Assembly: GCF_014932895.1 (NCBI RefSeq)
Contig: NZ_JACYOF010000012.1
Coordinates: forward strand, 62,262 to 126,261
DNA: 64,000 nt
Direction of reading: 5' to 3'
Source: Bacillus thuringiensis
GTDB taxonomy: Bacteria; Bacillota; Bacilli; Bacillales; Bacillaceae_G
Under the pieces are notes generated by a model. The model saw only the letters and a list, made by a program, of their open reading frames with translations. It did not search any database and was not told the DNA's origin. Position 1 is the stretch's first letter. The number at the start of each line of letters is the position of its first letter. Of the stretch, positions 56,130 to 64,000 are shown piece by piece. The translations under genes and the position numbers were made by a program.

Positions 56130-56975
56130 ATGAAAGAAAAACAAGTATTTTATGTTAACGGATTTCTCGGGATTATCGGGATTCTCATTTTAGCTGCTAT
56201 CGGTGCATTTTGCCTTGTACAAGAAATGTTTGTAATAGCTATTTTAGTTCTCATAATAGCATCTGTTTTAGCTACAGGTATCGGTATCGTTCAACCAAAT
56301 CAAGCGAAAGTTATTACGTTTTTCGGTAATTATTTAGGAACAATTCGTCAAAACGGTTTATTTTTAACAATTCCATTTGCATTCCGTCAAACCGTATCTT
56401 TACGTGTTGAAAACTTTAATAGTAAGAAATTAAAAGTAAATGATGTTGAGGGAAATCCAATTGAAATTGCAGCTGTTATCGTATATAAAGTGGTTGATTC
56501 TGCAAAAGCAATGTTTGGTGTTGAACATTACGATCGATTCGTAGAAATCCAAAGCGAAACAGCAATCCGTCACGTTGCAACAAAATATCCTTATGATAAT
56601 TTCCAAGATGAAACTTGTATTACGTTACGTGGAAATACTGAGGAAATTTCAGAAGAGCTAAAACGTGAACTAGAAGCACGTCTTGAAATTGCCGGTGTAG
56701 AAGTATTAGAAACTCGTTTAACGCATTTAGCTTACGCAACAGAAATTGCCCATGCAATGCTACAACGTCAACAAGCAAAAGCGGTATTAGCTGCTAGAAA
56801 AGAGATTGTTGAAGGTGCTGTGAAGATGGCCAAAGATTCAATCCATATGTTAGATGAAGAAGGCGTGCTTGAATTAGATGACGAGCGTAAAGCAAATATG
56901 GTAAACAACTTATTAGTTGCCATCGTTTCAGATAAAGGTGCGCAACCAGTTATTAATACAGGAAGCCTATACTAA
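56130..56975 (+). CDS. SPFH (band 7/stomatin-like) membrane protein, 281 aa
   Basis: Two adjacent N-terminal hydrophobic segments (about residues 9-50), then an SPFH domain: [60 protein letters not shown], and the helical part with [26 protein letters not shown]. Such proteins oligomerise on the inner membrane and organise microdomains or guard proteases. It ends in an acidic helix that resembles the C-terminus of HflC-like proteins but lacks a protease partner. AGGAGG precedes the ATG. The next gene, a 54-aa RHH protein, follows after 16 nt. Confidence 0.88.
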   Translation: MKEKQVFYVNGFLGIIGILILAAIGAFCLVQEMFVIAILVLIIASVLATGIGIVQPNQAKVITFFGNYLGTIRQNGLFLTIPFAFRQTVSLRVENFNSKKLKVNDVEGNPIEIAAVIVYKVVDSAKAMFGVEHYDRFVEIQSETAIRHVATKYPYDNFQDETCITLRGNTEEISEELKRELEARLEIAGVEVLETRLTHLAYATEIAHAMLQRQQAKAVLAARKEIVEGAVKMAKDSIHMLDEEGVLELDDERKANMVNNLLVAIVSDKGAQPVINTGSLY

Positions 56976-56991
56976 AAGGTTGTAAATAATT

Positions 56992-57156
56992 ATGGCTAAA
57001 AAGAAAAGCTTTCCATTACGTATTGATCCTGAATTACACGCTGTCATCGAAAAATGGGCGAATGATGAGTTTCGTAGCGTCAATGCACACATCGAGTATT
57101 TACTTCGAGAAATGGCAAAGCAAAAAGGAAAATTGAAAAAAGATAAAGATGCATAA
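56992..57156 (+). CDS. Small ribbon-helix-helix (Arc-type) protein, 54 aa
   Basis: A short gene starting at ATG 56992 with AAAAGG 12 nt upstream, 16 nt after the SPFH gene. The product KSFPLRIDPELHAVIEKWAN followed by RSVNAHIEYLLREM has the strand-helix-helix pattern of Arc-like DNA-binding proteins, with a very basic tail (KQKGKLKKDKDA). No toxin gene is adjacent, so it is not an obvious antitoxin. Linkage to an SPFH protein suggests a paired role, perhaps membrane-associated or regulatory. Confidence 0.82.
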   Translation: MAKKKSFPLRIDPELHAVIEKWANDEFRSVNAHIEYLLREMAKQKGKLKKDKDA

Positions 57157-57186
57157 AAATCCCGCTGAGAAATCAGCGGGATTTTT
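57155..57186. terminator. Terminator between the RHH gene and purD
   Basis: AAAAATCCCGCTGA and TCAGCGGGATTTTT form a perfect 14-bp stem with a GAAA loop. It ends the SPFH/RHH unit and, on the minus strand, the pur operon. Confidence 0.9.
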
Positions 57187-57189
57187 ATA

Positions 57190-58464
<1,275 letters not shown>

Positions 58465-58520
58465 TCATCCCCCAATACTTAAATAAGTACAAACTAGAAG
58501 CTATGCCCCTAGTTTGTTTT

Positions 58521-58677
58521 CATATCAATGTAAGTTTAAAAAGGAGGATCAAGAGAACCGAGCAGGTCGAGGCGCATTTGTCAGGAGGACACGGAGTGTA
58601 GCTTTCCTACATGAGTACCGCACTGGCAATGCAACGACGACATGCGACAGTTATCTTGACCGAACCTTTTAAACATC
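58521..58677. repeat. 157-bp repeat, copy 1, between purH and purD
   Basis: The copy runs from CATATCAAT to the CATC after TTTTAAA. Its ends are imperfect inverted repeats: GTTTAAAAAGGAGGATCAAG at 58534 against the complement of the last 25 bases (CTTGACCGAACCTTTTAAAC). The size fits the bcr1-type repeats known as specific to the B. cereus group, but I cannot confirm that identity here. Confidence 0.75.
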
Positions 58678-58834
58678 CATATCAATCAAAGTTTAAAAGG
58701 GAGGATCGAGAGAATCGAGCAGGTCGAGGCGCATTTGTCAGGAGGACACGGAGTGTAGCTTTCCTACATGAGTACCGCACTGGCAATGCAACGACGACAT
58801 GCGAAGGTTATCTCGACCGGACCTTTTAAACATC
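58678..58834. repeat. 157-bp repeat, copy 2, tandem to copy 1
   Basis: It begins exactly 157 bases after copy 1 and differs at about a dozen positions. In the terminal arms one change is compensatory: CAAGA/TCTTG in copy 1 is CGAGA/TCTCG here, so pairing is kept. Together the copies fill most of the 378-base purH-purD spacer and would be transcribed as part of the pur mRNA. Confidence 0.75.
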
Positions 58835-58839
58835 CTCTA

Positions 58840-60375
58840 TTAGTGTTTGAAATGACGTACGCCAGTGAACACCATAGCAATCCCATACTTATCTGCCATT
58901 TTAATAGAATCCTCATCACGAATTGATCCACCTGGTTGGATGATTGCTGTAATACCAGCTTTTGCTGCCTCTTCTACTGTATCTGGCATTGGGAAGTAAG
59001 CATCAGATGCAAGTGCGCTGCCTTGCGCTTTTTCACTAGCTTGTGTAATTGCAATTTTTGCAGAACCTACACGGTTCATTTGTCCAGCACCAACACCAAT
59101 TGTCATATCATCTTTTGCTAAAACAATTGCATTTGATTTCACATGTTTTACAACTTTCCAAGCTAGTTTTAAATCTTTCCACTCTTGCTCTGATGGTTCA
59201 CGTTTCGTTGGAATTGAAATTGCGTCCTCATCTAATGATAATGTATCTTCCTCTTGAACAAGAAGTCCACCTTGTACAGAAGTTAGTTTTTTACTTGCAC
59301 TAGTTGCTTTTTCAATATTTACAGTTAGTAAACGCAAGTTTTTCTTACTTTGCAGAACTTCTAAAGCTTCTTGTGAGAAAGAAGGTGCGATAATAATTTC
59401 TAAGAAAATTTCGTGTAACTTTTCTGCTGTAGCTTTATCAATTTCACGATTTGCTGCAATAATACCGCCAAAGATTGATACTGGATCCGCTTCATAAGCA
59501 CGTGTATATGCTTCGTGAATATCAATTCCTACTCCAACACCACATGGGTTCATATGTTTTACCGCTACTACTGCTGGTTCTGTAAATTCTTTTACCATAC
59601 TAAGTGCTGCGTCTGCGTCATTAATATTGTTATAAGATAATTCTTTACCATGTAATTGTTCTGCATATGCAACAGAAGAAGTTGCAGCAAATGGCGCTTT
59701 ATAGAAAGTGGCCTTCTGATGCGGGTTCTCTCCATAACGTAAGTCTTGCTTTTTCTCAAACGTCACAGTTAATGTTTCTGGGCTTTCTTCACCCATTTGC
59801 TCTGTTAAATAATTTGAAATTAACGCATCATATGCCGCTGTATGCCGGAATACTTTCGCTGCTAATTTACGTTTCGTTTCATCTGTTACTTCACCGTTCT
59901 CTTTCAGTTCTGCTAATACAACATCATAATCTACCGGATCTACAATTACCGATACAAATTTATGATTTTTCGCAGCAGAGCGAATCATTGTTGGGCCACC
60001 GATATCAATATTTTCAATTGCATCAGCAAATGCTACATCAGGCTTAGCGATTGTTTCTTTAAATGGGTATAAGTTAACAACAACAAAGTCAATTGCTTGA
60101 ATACCTAATTCATTCATTTGCGTTACATGTGTTTCATTATCACGAACTGCTAATAGACCACCATGAATATTTGGATGTAATGTTTTCACACGGCCATCCA
60201 TAATTTCAGGGAAACCAGTTACTTCAGAAATACCAATTACTTGTAAGCCGTTTTCTTCTAGTAACTTTTTCGTACCACCTGTTGAAATAACTTCAATCCC
60301 TTGTTCAAGTAAACCTTTAACAAATTCTACTACTCCTGTTTTATCTGAAACACTTACTAATGCACGCTTTTTCAT
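58840..60375 (-). CDS. purH: Bifunctional AICAR formyltransferase / IMP cyclohydrolase, 511 aa
   Basis: Last two steps of IMP synthesis. The N-terminal IMP cyclohydrolase domain (about 1-200; [73 protein letters not shown]) is followed by the AICAR transformylase domain with [27 protein letters not shown] (Lys-His pair) and [18 protein letters not shown]. Standard length. It lies between purN (24 nt upstream) and purD. Confidence 0.97.
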   Translation of the reverse strand: MKKRALVSVSDKTGVVEFVKGLLEQGIEVISTGGTKKLLEENGLQVIGISEVTGFPEIMDGRVKTLHPNIHGGLLAVRDNETHVTQMNELGIQAIDFVVVNLYPFKETIAKPDVAFADAIENIDIGGPTMIRSAAKNHKFVSVIVDPVDYDVVLAELKENGEVTDETKRKLAAKVFRHTAAYDALISNYLTEQMGEESPETLTVTFEKKQDLRYGENPHQKATFYKAPFAATSSVAYAEQLHGKELSYNNINDADAALSMVKEFTEPAVVAVKHMNPCGVGVGIDIHEAYTRAYEADPVSIFGGIIAANREIDKATAEKLHEIFLEIIIAPSFSQEALEVLQSKKNLRLLTVNIEKATSASKKLTSVQGGLLVQEEDTLSLDEDAISIPTKREPSEQEWKDLKLAWKVVKHVKSNAIVLAKDDMTIGVGAGQMNRVGSAKIAITQASEKAQGSALASDAYFPMPDTVEEAAKAGITAIIQPGGSIRDEDSIKMADKYGIAMVFTGVRHFKH

Positions 60376-60399
60376 TTATCCTTCACCCCTGGTTGTATG

Positions 60400-60987
60400 T
60401 TAGTTAACAGTTGGTTCTTTCACAGACTGAACAATTTGATTCACTGTATTTACGTATAATTTATGTTCAACTTGTTGAATTTTCTTTTGTAAGCTTTCTC
60501 TCGTATCCCCTTCAGAAACAACTACTGCTTCTTGCGCAATAATCGGACCTGTATCCATACCTGCATCAACATAATGAATTGTTACTCCAGTTACTTTCAC
60601 ACCTGCTTCTAACGCTTGACCGATAGCATCTTTACCCGGAAAACTCGGTAGTAGCGAGGGATGAATATTAATAATCTTCCCGCCGTACGCTTCTAGTAAA
60701 GTTGGTCCAATTAAACGCATATATCCAGCTAAAATAACATAATCAATTTCATACTCTTCTAGCTTCTTTAATATCTCTTTTTCAAATGCTTCTTTTGACT
60801 CATATGCCCTTGCTGAAAAGGCGAAACACGGAATATGATGATAATGTGCCCGCCCAATAACGCGTGCCTCTGGTTTATCACATACTAATAAACTAATATC
60901 CGCATCCAATCTCTTTCCTTCCACCGCATTAACGAGAGATTGAAAGTTAGATCCGCTTCCAGAAGCAAAAACTGCTAATCTACTCAT
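60400..60987 (-). CDS. purN: Phosphoribosylglycinamide formyltransferase, 195 aa
   Basis: Transfers the formyl group from 10-formyl-THF to GAR. It has [15 protein letters not shown], the folate/catalytic segment [27 protein letters not shown] with catalytic Asn-His, and [16 protein letters not shown] with catalytic Asp. Length typical. The start overlaps purM by 4 nt, so the two are coupled. Confidence 0.96.
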   Translation of the reverse strand: MSRLAVFASGSGSNFQSLVNAVEGKRLDADISLLVCDKPEARVIGRAHYHHIPCFAFSARAYESKEAFEKEILKKLEEYEIDYVILAGYMRLIGPTLLEAYGGKIINIHPSLLPSFPGKDAIGQALEAGVKVTGVTIHYVDAGMDTGPIIAQEAVVVSEGDTRESLQKKIQQVEHKLYVNTVNQIVQSVKEPTVN

Positions 60988-62024
60988 AGTGCTGTTCCCC
61001 CATTAAAGGTAACGCCAGCCCCTTGTACAGTACGTCCAATAATACGAGCTGTTTCTCCTTGCTCTTCAAGAAGACGAACAACATCTTTTGCATCTTCTTC
61101 TTTCACCGCTACTACCATACCAATACCCATGTTAAAAATATTGAACATTTCTTTCTCTTCTAGTTTTCCAACTTCTTGAAGTAAACTGAAGATCGGCTGA
61201 ATTTCCCAAGACCCTAGTTCAATTTCTGCACCGATTCCTTCTGGCAACATACGTGGAATATTTTCAATGAATCCGCCACCTGTAATATGCGCCATACCGT
61301 ATACTTCATGTTTCTTCAATAGTTCTAAAATAGGTTTGACATAAATTTTCGTTGGTTTTAATAATTCTTCACCAAGAGGTAGTTCTAAACGCCCATAAAT
61401 ACGGTCTAAAGATAACTGCCCATCTTCTAGTAACACCTTTCGTACTAATGAATAACCGTTACTATGAATACCACTAGATGCTAAGCCAATTAATACTTGA
61501 CCAGCTTCAATCTTTCCACCTGTTACAATTTTCTTTTTATCAACAATTCCAACTGTAAAACCAGCTAAATCGTATTCTTCCGTAGAATACATTCCTGGCA
61601 TTTCAGCTGTTTCCCCACCAATTAATGCACAACCAGCTTGGCGACAGCCCTCTGATATCCCTTTGACGATGTTTTCAATTTTACTAGGTTCAGCTTTACC
61701 ACAAGCAATATAATCAAGGAAGAAAAGCGGTTCTGCTCCTTGGACAACAATATCATTTACACACATTGCTACTGCATCAATACCAATTGTGTCATGTTTA
61801 TCTGCCATAAAAGCGAGCATCAATTTCGTTCCCACGCCATCTGTTCCAGATACTAATACAGGTTCTTCTAATGCAAATTTTGATAGATCAAACATACCTC
61901 CAAAACCGCCTAAACCGCCTAGTACTTCTTTTCTCATTGTTGTTTGTACGTGTTTTTTCATGCGAGATACCGCTTCATATCCAGCTTCAATATCTACTCC
62001 TGCTTGCTTATATGCATTCGCCAT
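60984..62024 (-). CDS. purM: Phosphoribosylformylglycinamidine cyclo-ligase, 346 aa
   Basis: AIR synthetase. It starts [20 protein letters not shown], has [55 protein letters not shown] and [16 protein letters not shown], all standard PurM motifs. Length typical. It follows purF after 100 bases that contain a hairpin, and overlaps purN. Confidence 0.97.
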   Translation of the reverse strand: MANAYKQAGVDIEAGYEAVSRMKKHVQTTMRKEVLGGLGGFGGMFDLSKFALEEPVLVSGTDGVGTKLMLAFMADKHDTIGIDAVAMCVNDIVVQGAEPLFFLDYIACGKAEPSKIENIVKGISEGCRQAGCALIGGETAEMPGMYSTEEYDLAGFTVGIVDKKKIVTGGKIEAGQVLIGLASSGIHSNGYSLVRKVLLEDGQLSLDRIYGRLELPLGEELLKPTKIYVKPILELLKKHEVYGMAHITGGGFIENIPRMLPEGIGAEIELGSWEIQPIFSLLQEVGKLEEKEMFNIFNMGIGMVVAVKEEDAKDVVRLLEEQGETARIIGRTVQGAGVTFNGGTAL

Positions 62025-62087
62025 CGTTATTTACACCTCGTCTTTTAATTTCTCCCCATCCAGGGCGGCCGTTTTAAGAAAGAAGCT

Positions 62088-62115
62088 AGCTTCTACATCC
62101 AAAGGAGTAGAAGCT
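62088..62115 (+). other. Hairpin in the purF-purM spacer
   Basis: AGCTTCTAC and GTAGAAGCT pair around a 10-nt loop. The T run lies on the plus strand, that is antisense to pur. On the coding strand no U tract follows, so it is not an ordinary stop for pur mRNA. It could end antisense transcripts or mark a processing site. Confidence 0.5.
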
Positions 62116-62124
62116 TTTTTCTTC

Positions 62125-63540
62125 TTATTTTATACTTTCTAAAAGCTCTTGCTCATAATCATAAAGAGCTGTTGGATAGTCCCCATTAAAGTAAGCCATA
62201 CATAGGCCGCCATATTTCCCTTCATATGGACGTCCAATTGCATCTACTAATCCATCTTCACTTAAAAATGTTAGTGAATCTGCACCGATCATTTCGCGAA
62301 TTTCCTCTACTGTATGATTTGCTGCAATTAATTCTTTTCTCGTTTGAATATCAATGCCATAGAAGCATGGATACTTCAGGGGTGGTGAAGCAATTCTTAC
62401 ATGAACTTCTGTCGCTCCAGCCTCACGAAGCATACGAACAATTCGTTTACTTGTCGTCCCTCTTACAATAGAGTCATCAATCATAACAACTCGTTTCCCT
62501 TCCACTACACCTCTTACTGCAGAAAGCTTCATCTTTACCCCTTGCTCGCGCAGTTCTTGAGAAGGTTGAATAAATGTACGTCCAACGTAACGATTTTTAA
62601 TTAACCCTAACTCATACGGAATACCTGTCGCCTCAGCATAACCGATTGCTGCTGAAATACTAGAGTCTGGCACACCAGTAACAACATCAGCTTCAATAGG
62701 AGCTTCTGCCGCTAAACGTTTCCCCATGTTTTTACGTGCTGCATGAACGTTAATACCAGCAATATTAGAATCTGGGCGTGCAAAGTAAATGTATTCCATG
62801 CTACAAATTGCATGTTCTACATCGTTTGTGAAACGATCTACGTGAATTCCTTCATCATTAATGATAAGTAATTCACCAGGTTCTACATCACGAATGTACG
62901 TTGCACCTACTACATCGAAAGCACATGTTTCTGATGCTACAACGTAAGCATCACCCATCTTTCCAATTGAAAGCGGACGGAACCCATTCGGATCTAACGC
63001 AACGATCATTTCATTTCCAGTTAGTAAAAGATATGCAAACGCACCTTTCACTTTATTTAGGGCCTCTTTTACACTTTCAATTAAAGAATCTTTCGTACTA
63101 CGTTTAATGAGATGTAAAAGTACCTCTGTATCTGAACTTGTTTGAAAAATGCTTCCCTCTGCCTCTAATTCACGGCGAAGCATTTTTGCGTTAATTAAAT
63201 TTCCGTTATGAGCTAGCGCCATACTATGATCAGAAAAACGGAATAATAATGGTTGAACATTAGCAACCTCACTTCCACCAGCCGTAGCATATCGTACGTG
63301 CCCGATTGCAGATTTTCCGTCTAATCCTTCTAGCTCACCTCTTGAAAACACTTCTGATATTAAACCTAACCCCTTGTGACCGATAATTTTCTCACCATTA
63401 TTTACGACGATGCCTGCGCCTTCTTGTCCACGGTGCTGCAAACTATGCAATCCGTAGTACGCAACTTGTGCTGCATTTTCATGCCCCCAAATTCCGAACA
63501 CGCCACATTCTTCGTTTAACCCCTTTATTTCAGCAAGCAT
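62125..63540 (-). CDS. purF: Amidophosphoribosyltransferase, 471 aa (pro-form)
   Basis: First committed step of purine synthesis. I start it at ATG 63540 ([11 protein letters not shown]), which gives the 11-residue propeptide known from B. subtilis. Cleavage exposes the catalytic Cys of CGVFGIWGH. The Ntn glutaminase domain ([29 protein letters not shown]) is followed by a PRTase domain with [18 protein letters not shown]. Fe-S ligand Cys residues near CPCFYGID-type and C-terminal positions fit the Bacillus enzyme. It overlaps purL by 16 nt. Confidence 0.96.
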   Translation of the reverse strand: MLAEIKGLNEECGVFGIWGHENAAQVAYYGLHSLQHRGQEGAGIVVNNGEKIIGHKGLGLISEVFSRGELEGLDGKSAIGHVRYATAGGSEVANVQPLLFRFSDHSMALAHNGNLINAKMLRRELEAEGSIFQTSSDTEVLLHLIKRSTKDSLIESVKEALNKVKGAFAYLLLTGNEMIVALDPNGFRPLSIGKMGDAYVVASETCAFDVVGATYIRDVEPGELLIINDEGIHVDRFTNDVEHAICSMEYIYFARPDSNIAGINVHAARKNMGKRLAAEAPIEADVVTGVPDSSISAAIGYAEATGIPYELGLIKNRYVGRTFIQPSQELREQGVKMKLSAVRGVVEGKRVVMIDDSIVRGTTSKRIVRMLREAGATEVHVRIASPPLKYPCFYGIDIQTRKELIAANHTVEEIREMIGADSLTFLSEDGLVDAIGRPYEGKYGGLCMAYFNGDYPTALYDYEQELLESIK

Positions 63541-64000
63541 GGGATTGCCCCTTTCCAAGCCTTTCTCATTTCATCTACATTTGCTGTAAGTAATACTTCA
63601 TTTTCTTCATTATGAATTGTTACTTCATTTGTATTTGTTACTTCTCCAACTTGAATTGCTTCTACCGTTTTCTCGAACGCTTCTTTATTTTCACGTTTTA
63701 CAGTTATAATGAAGCGAGATTGTGATTCCGCAAATAATGCCGCCGTTGCTTCACCGTCTAATTTCACAGTAGCACCTAAACCGTTAGCACCAATTGCACT
63801 TTCTGACATTGCAACTGCTAAACCACCTTCAGCAACATCATGTGCAGATTGAACAAGGCCAGCTTGAATTGCTTCTAATACTTGTTTTTGGCGTTTTAAT
63901 TCTACATCTAGATTGATACTTGGTGATTGACCGAAAATTTTACCGTGGACCATTTTCTGTAATTCACTTCCACCAAACTCAGCTTTCGTCTCTCCGATTA
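63525..64000 (-). CDS. purL: Phosphoribosylformylglycinamidine synthase subunit PurL, C-terminal part, cut by right edge
   Basis: The frame is open to the window edge, giving 158 residues. It reads [20 protein letters not shown] at the edge side, then [20 protein letters not shown], the conserved PurL/PurM-fold metal-binding and phosphate region, and ends [17 protein letters not shown] and KGAIPCLLK. These are the last domain of the large FGAM synthase subunit. It ends inside the purF gene by a 16-nt overlap, typical of Bacillus pur operons. Confidence 0.95.
   Translation of the reverse strand, partial: IGETKAEFGGSELQKMVHGKIFGQSPSINLDVELKRQKQVLEAIQAGLVQSAHDVAEGGLAVAMSESAIGANGLGATVKLDGEATAALFAESQSRFIITVKRENKEAFEKTVEAIQVGEVTNTNEVTIHNEENEVLLTANVDEMRKAWKGAIPCLLK

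Overview
The window is chromosomal DNA of a Bacillus cereus-group bacterium (B. cereus, B. thuringiensis or B. anthracis-like). The evidence is low GC with AT-rich spacers, strong AGGAGG-type ribosome binding sites, many TTG/GTG starts and hairpin-plus-T terminators. The gene order is also typical of the group: purL-F-M-N-H-D, pcrB-pcrA-ligA-camS, gatCAB, gabT-gabR-gabD, ahpCF and a pair of lipoprotein polysaccharide deacetylases. No rRNA, tRNA, CRISPR array, prophage or intact insertion sequence was seen. Most genes lie on the minus strand.

Layout, left to right. 0-1.2 kb: edge of an NAD-dependent dehydrogenase-like ORF, a small HTH protein and a group-specific hypothetical. 1.4-5.8 kb: a ferredoxin/flavodoxin reductase divergent from a siderophore ABC importer (binding protein plus two permeases, no ATPase), with two Fur boxes between them. 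6-9.3 kb: a kinase-isomerase-aldolase operon best read as 5-deoxyribose salvage (drdK-drdI-drdA), with a cre-like site in its leader. 9.7-12 kb: ahpC-ahpF under a PerR box. 12-16 kb: a methyltransferase, then an M20 hydrolase divergent from an N-succinyl-amino-acid racemase and a GNAT transferase, together a likely D-to-L amino acid conversion set. 16-20 kb: accessory genes (hypothetical, YgjP-like metallopeptidase, DUF1456, zinc-ribbon protein plus lipoprotein). 20.3-24.5 kb: two RNA-modification genes (dus, rlmCD) and a guanine riboswitch driving a nucleoside transporter. 24.6-28.5 kb: two deacetylase lipoproteins with related leaders, then an M29 aminopeptidase. 28.5-34.7 kb: DUF4352 lipoprotein, a decayed SMR gene, the GABA catabolism cluster with its sigma-54 promoter, and a HAD phosphatase. 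34.8-39.4 kb: dagK and gatCAB. 39.5-42.5 kb: YiaA-like protein, then marR, an ArsA/Get3-type ATPase, a 63-aa protein and an HXXEE membrane protein. 42.6-45.5 kb: metNIQ under a SAM (S-box) riboswitch. 45.6-50.2 kb: isochorismatase-like hydrolase, rocA/pruA, TauE-type permease and camS. 50.2-55.2 kb: ligA, pcrA, pcrB. 55.5-57.2 kb: DUF2892 protein, an SPFH protein and a 54-aa RHH protein. 57.2-64 kb: the 3' part of the purine operon, with two tandem 157-bp repeats between purH and purD.

The strongest leads for something little described are four. (1) The marR/ArsA-like unit has two matching 8-3-8 palindromes, one before each gene. (2) The tandem repeats in the pur operon have self-complementary ends with a compensatory base change. 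(3) The two deacetylase genes have leaders whose flanks are conserved while the hairpins differ in sequence but still pair. (4) A perfect 23-bp stem lies at the predicted 5' end of the racemase mRNA. All coordinates and motif statements come from reading the sequence; no database search or folding program was run.
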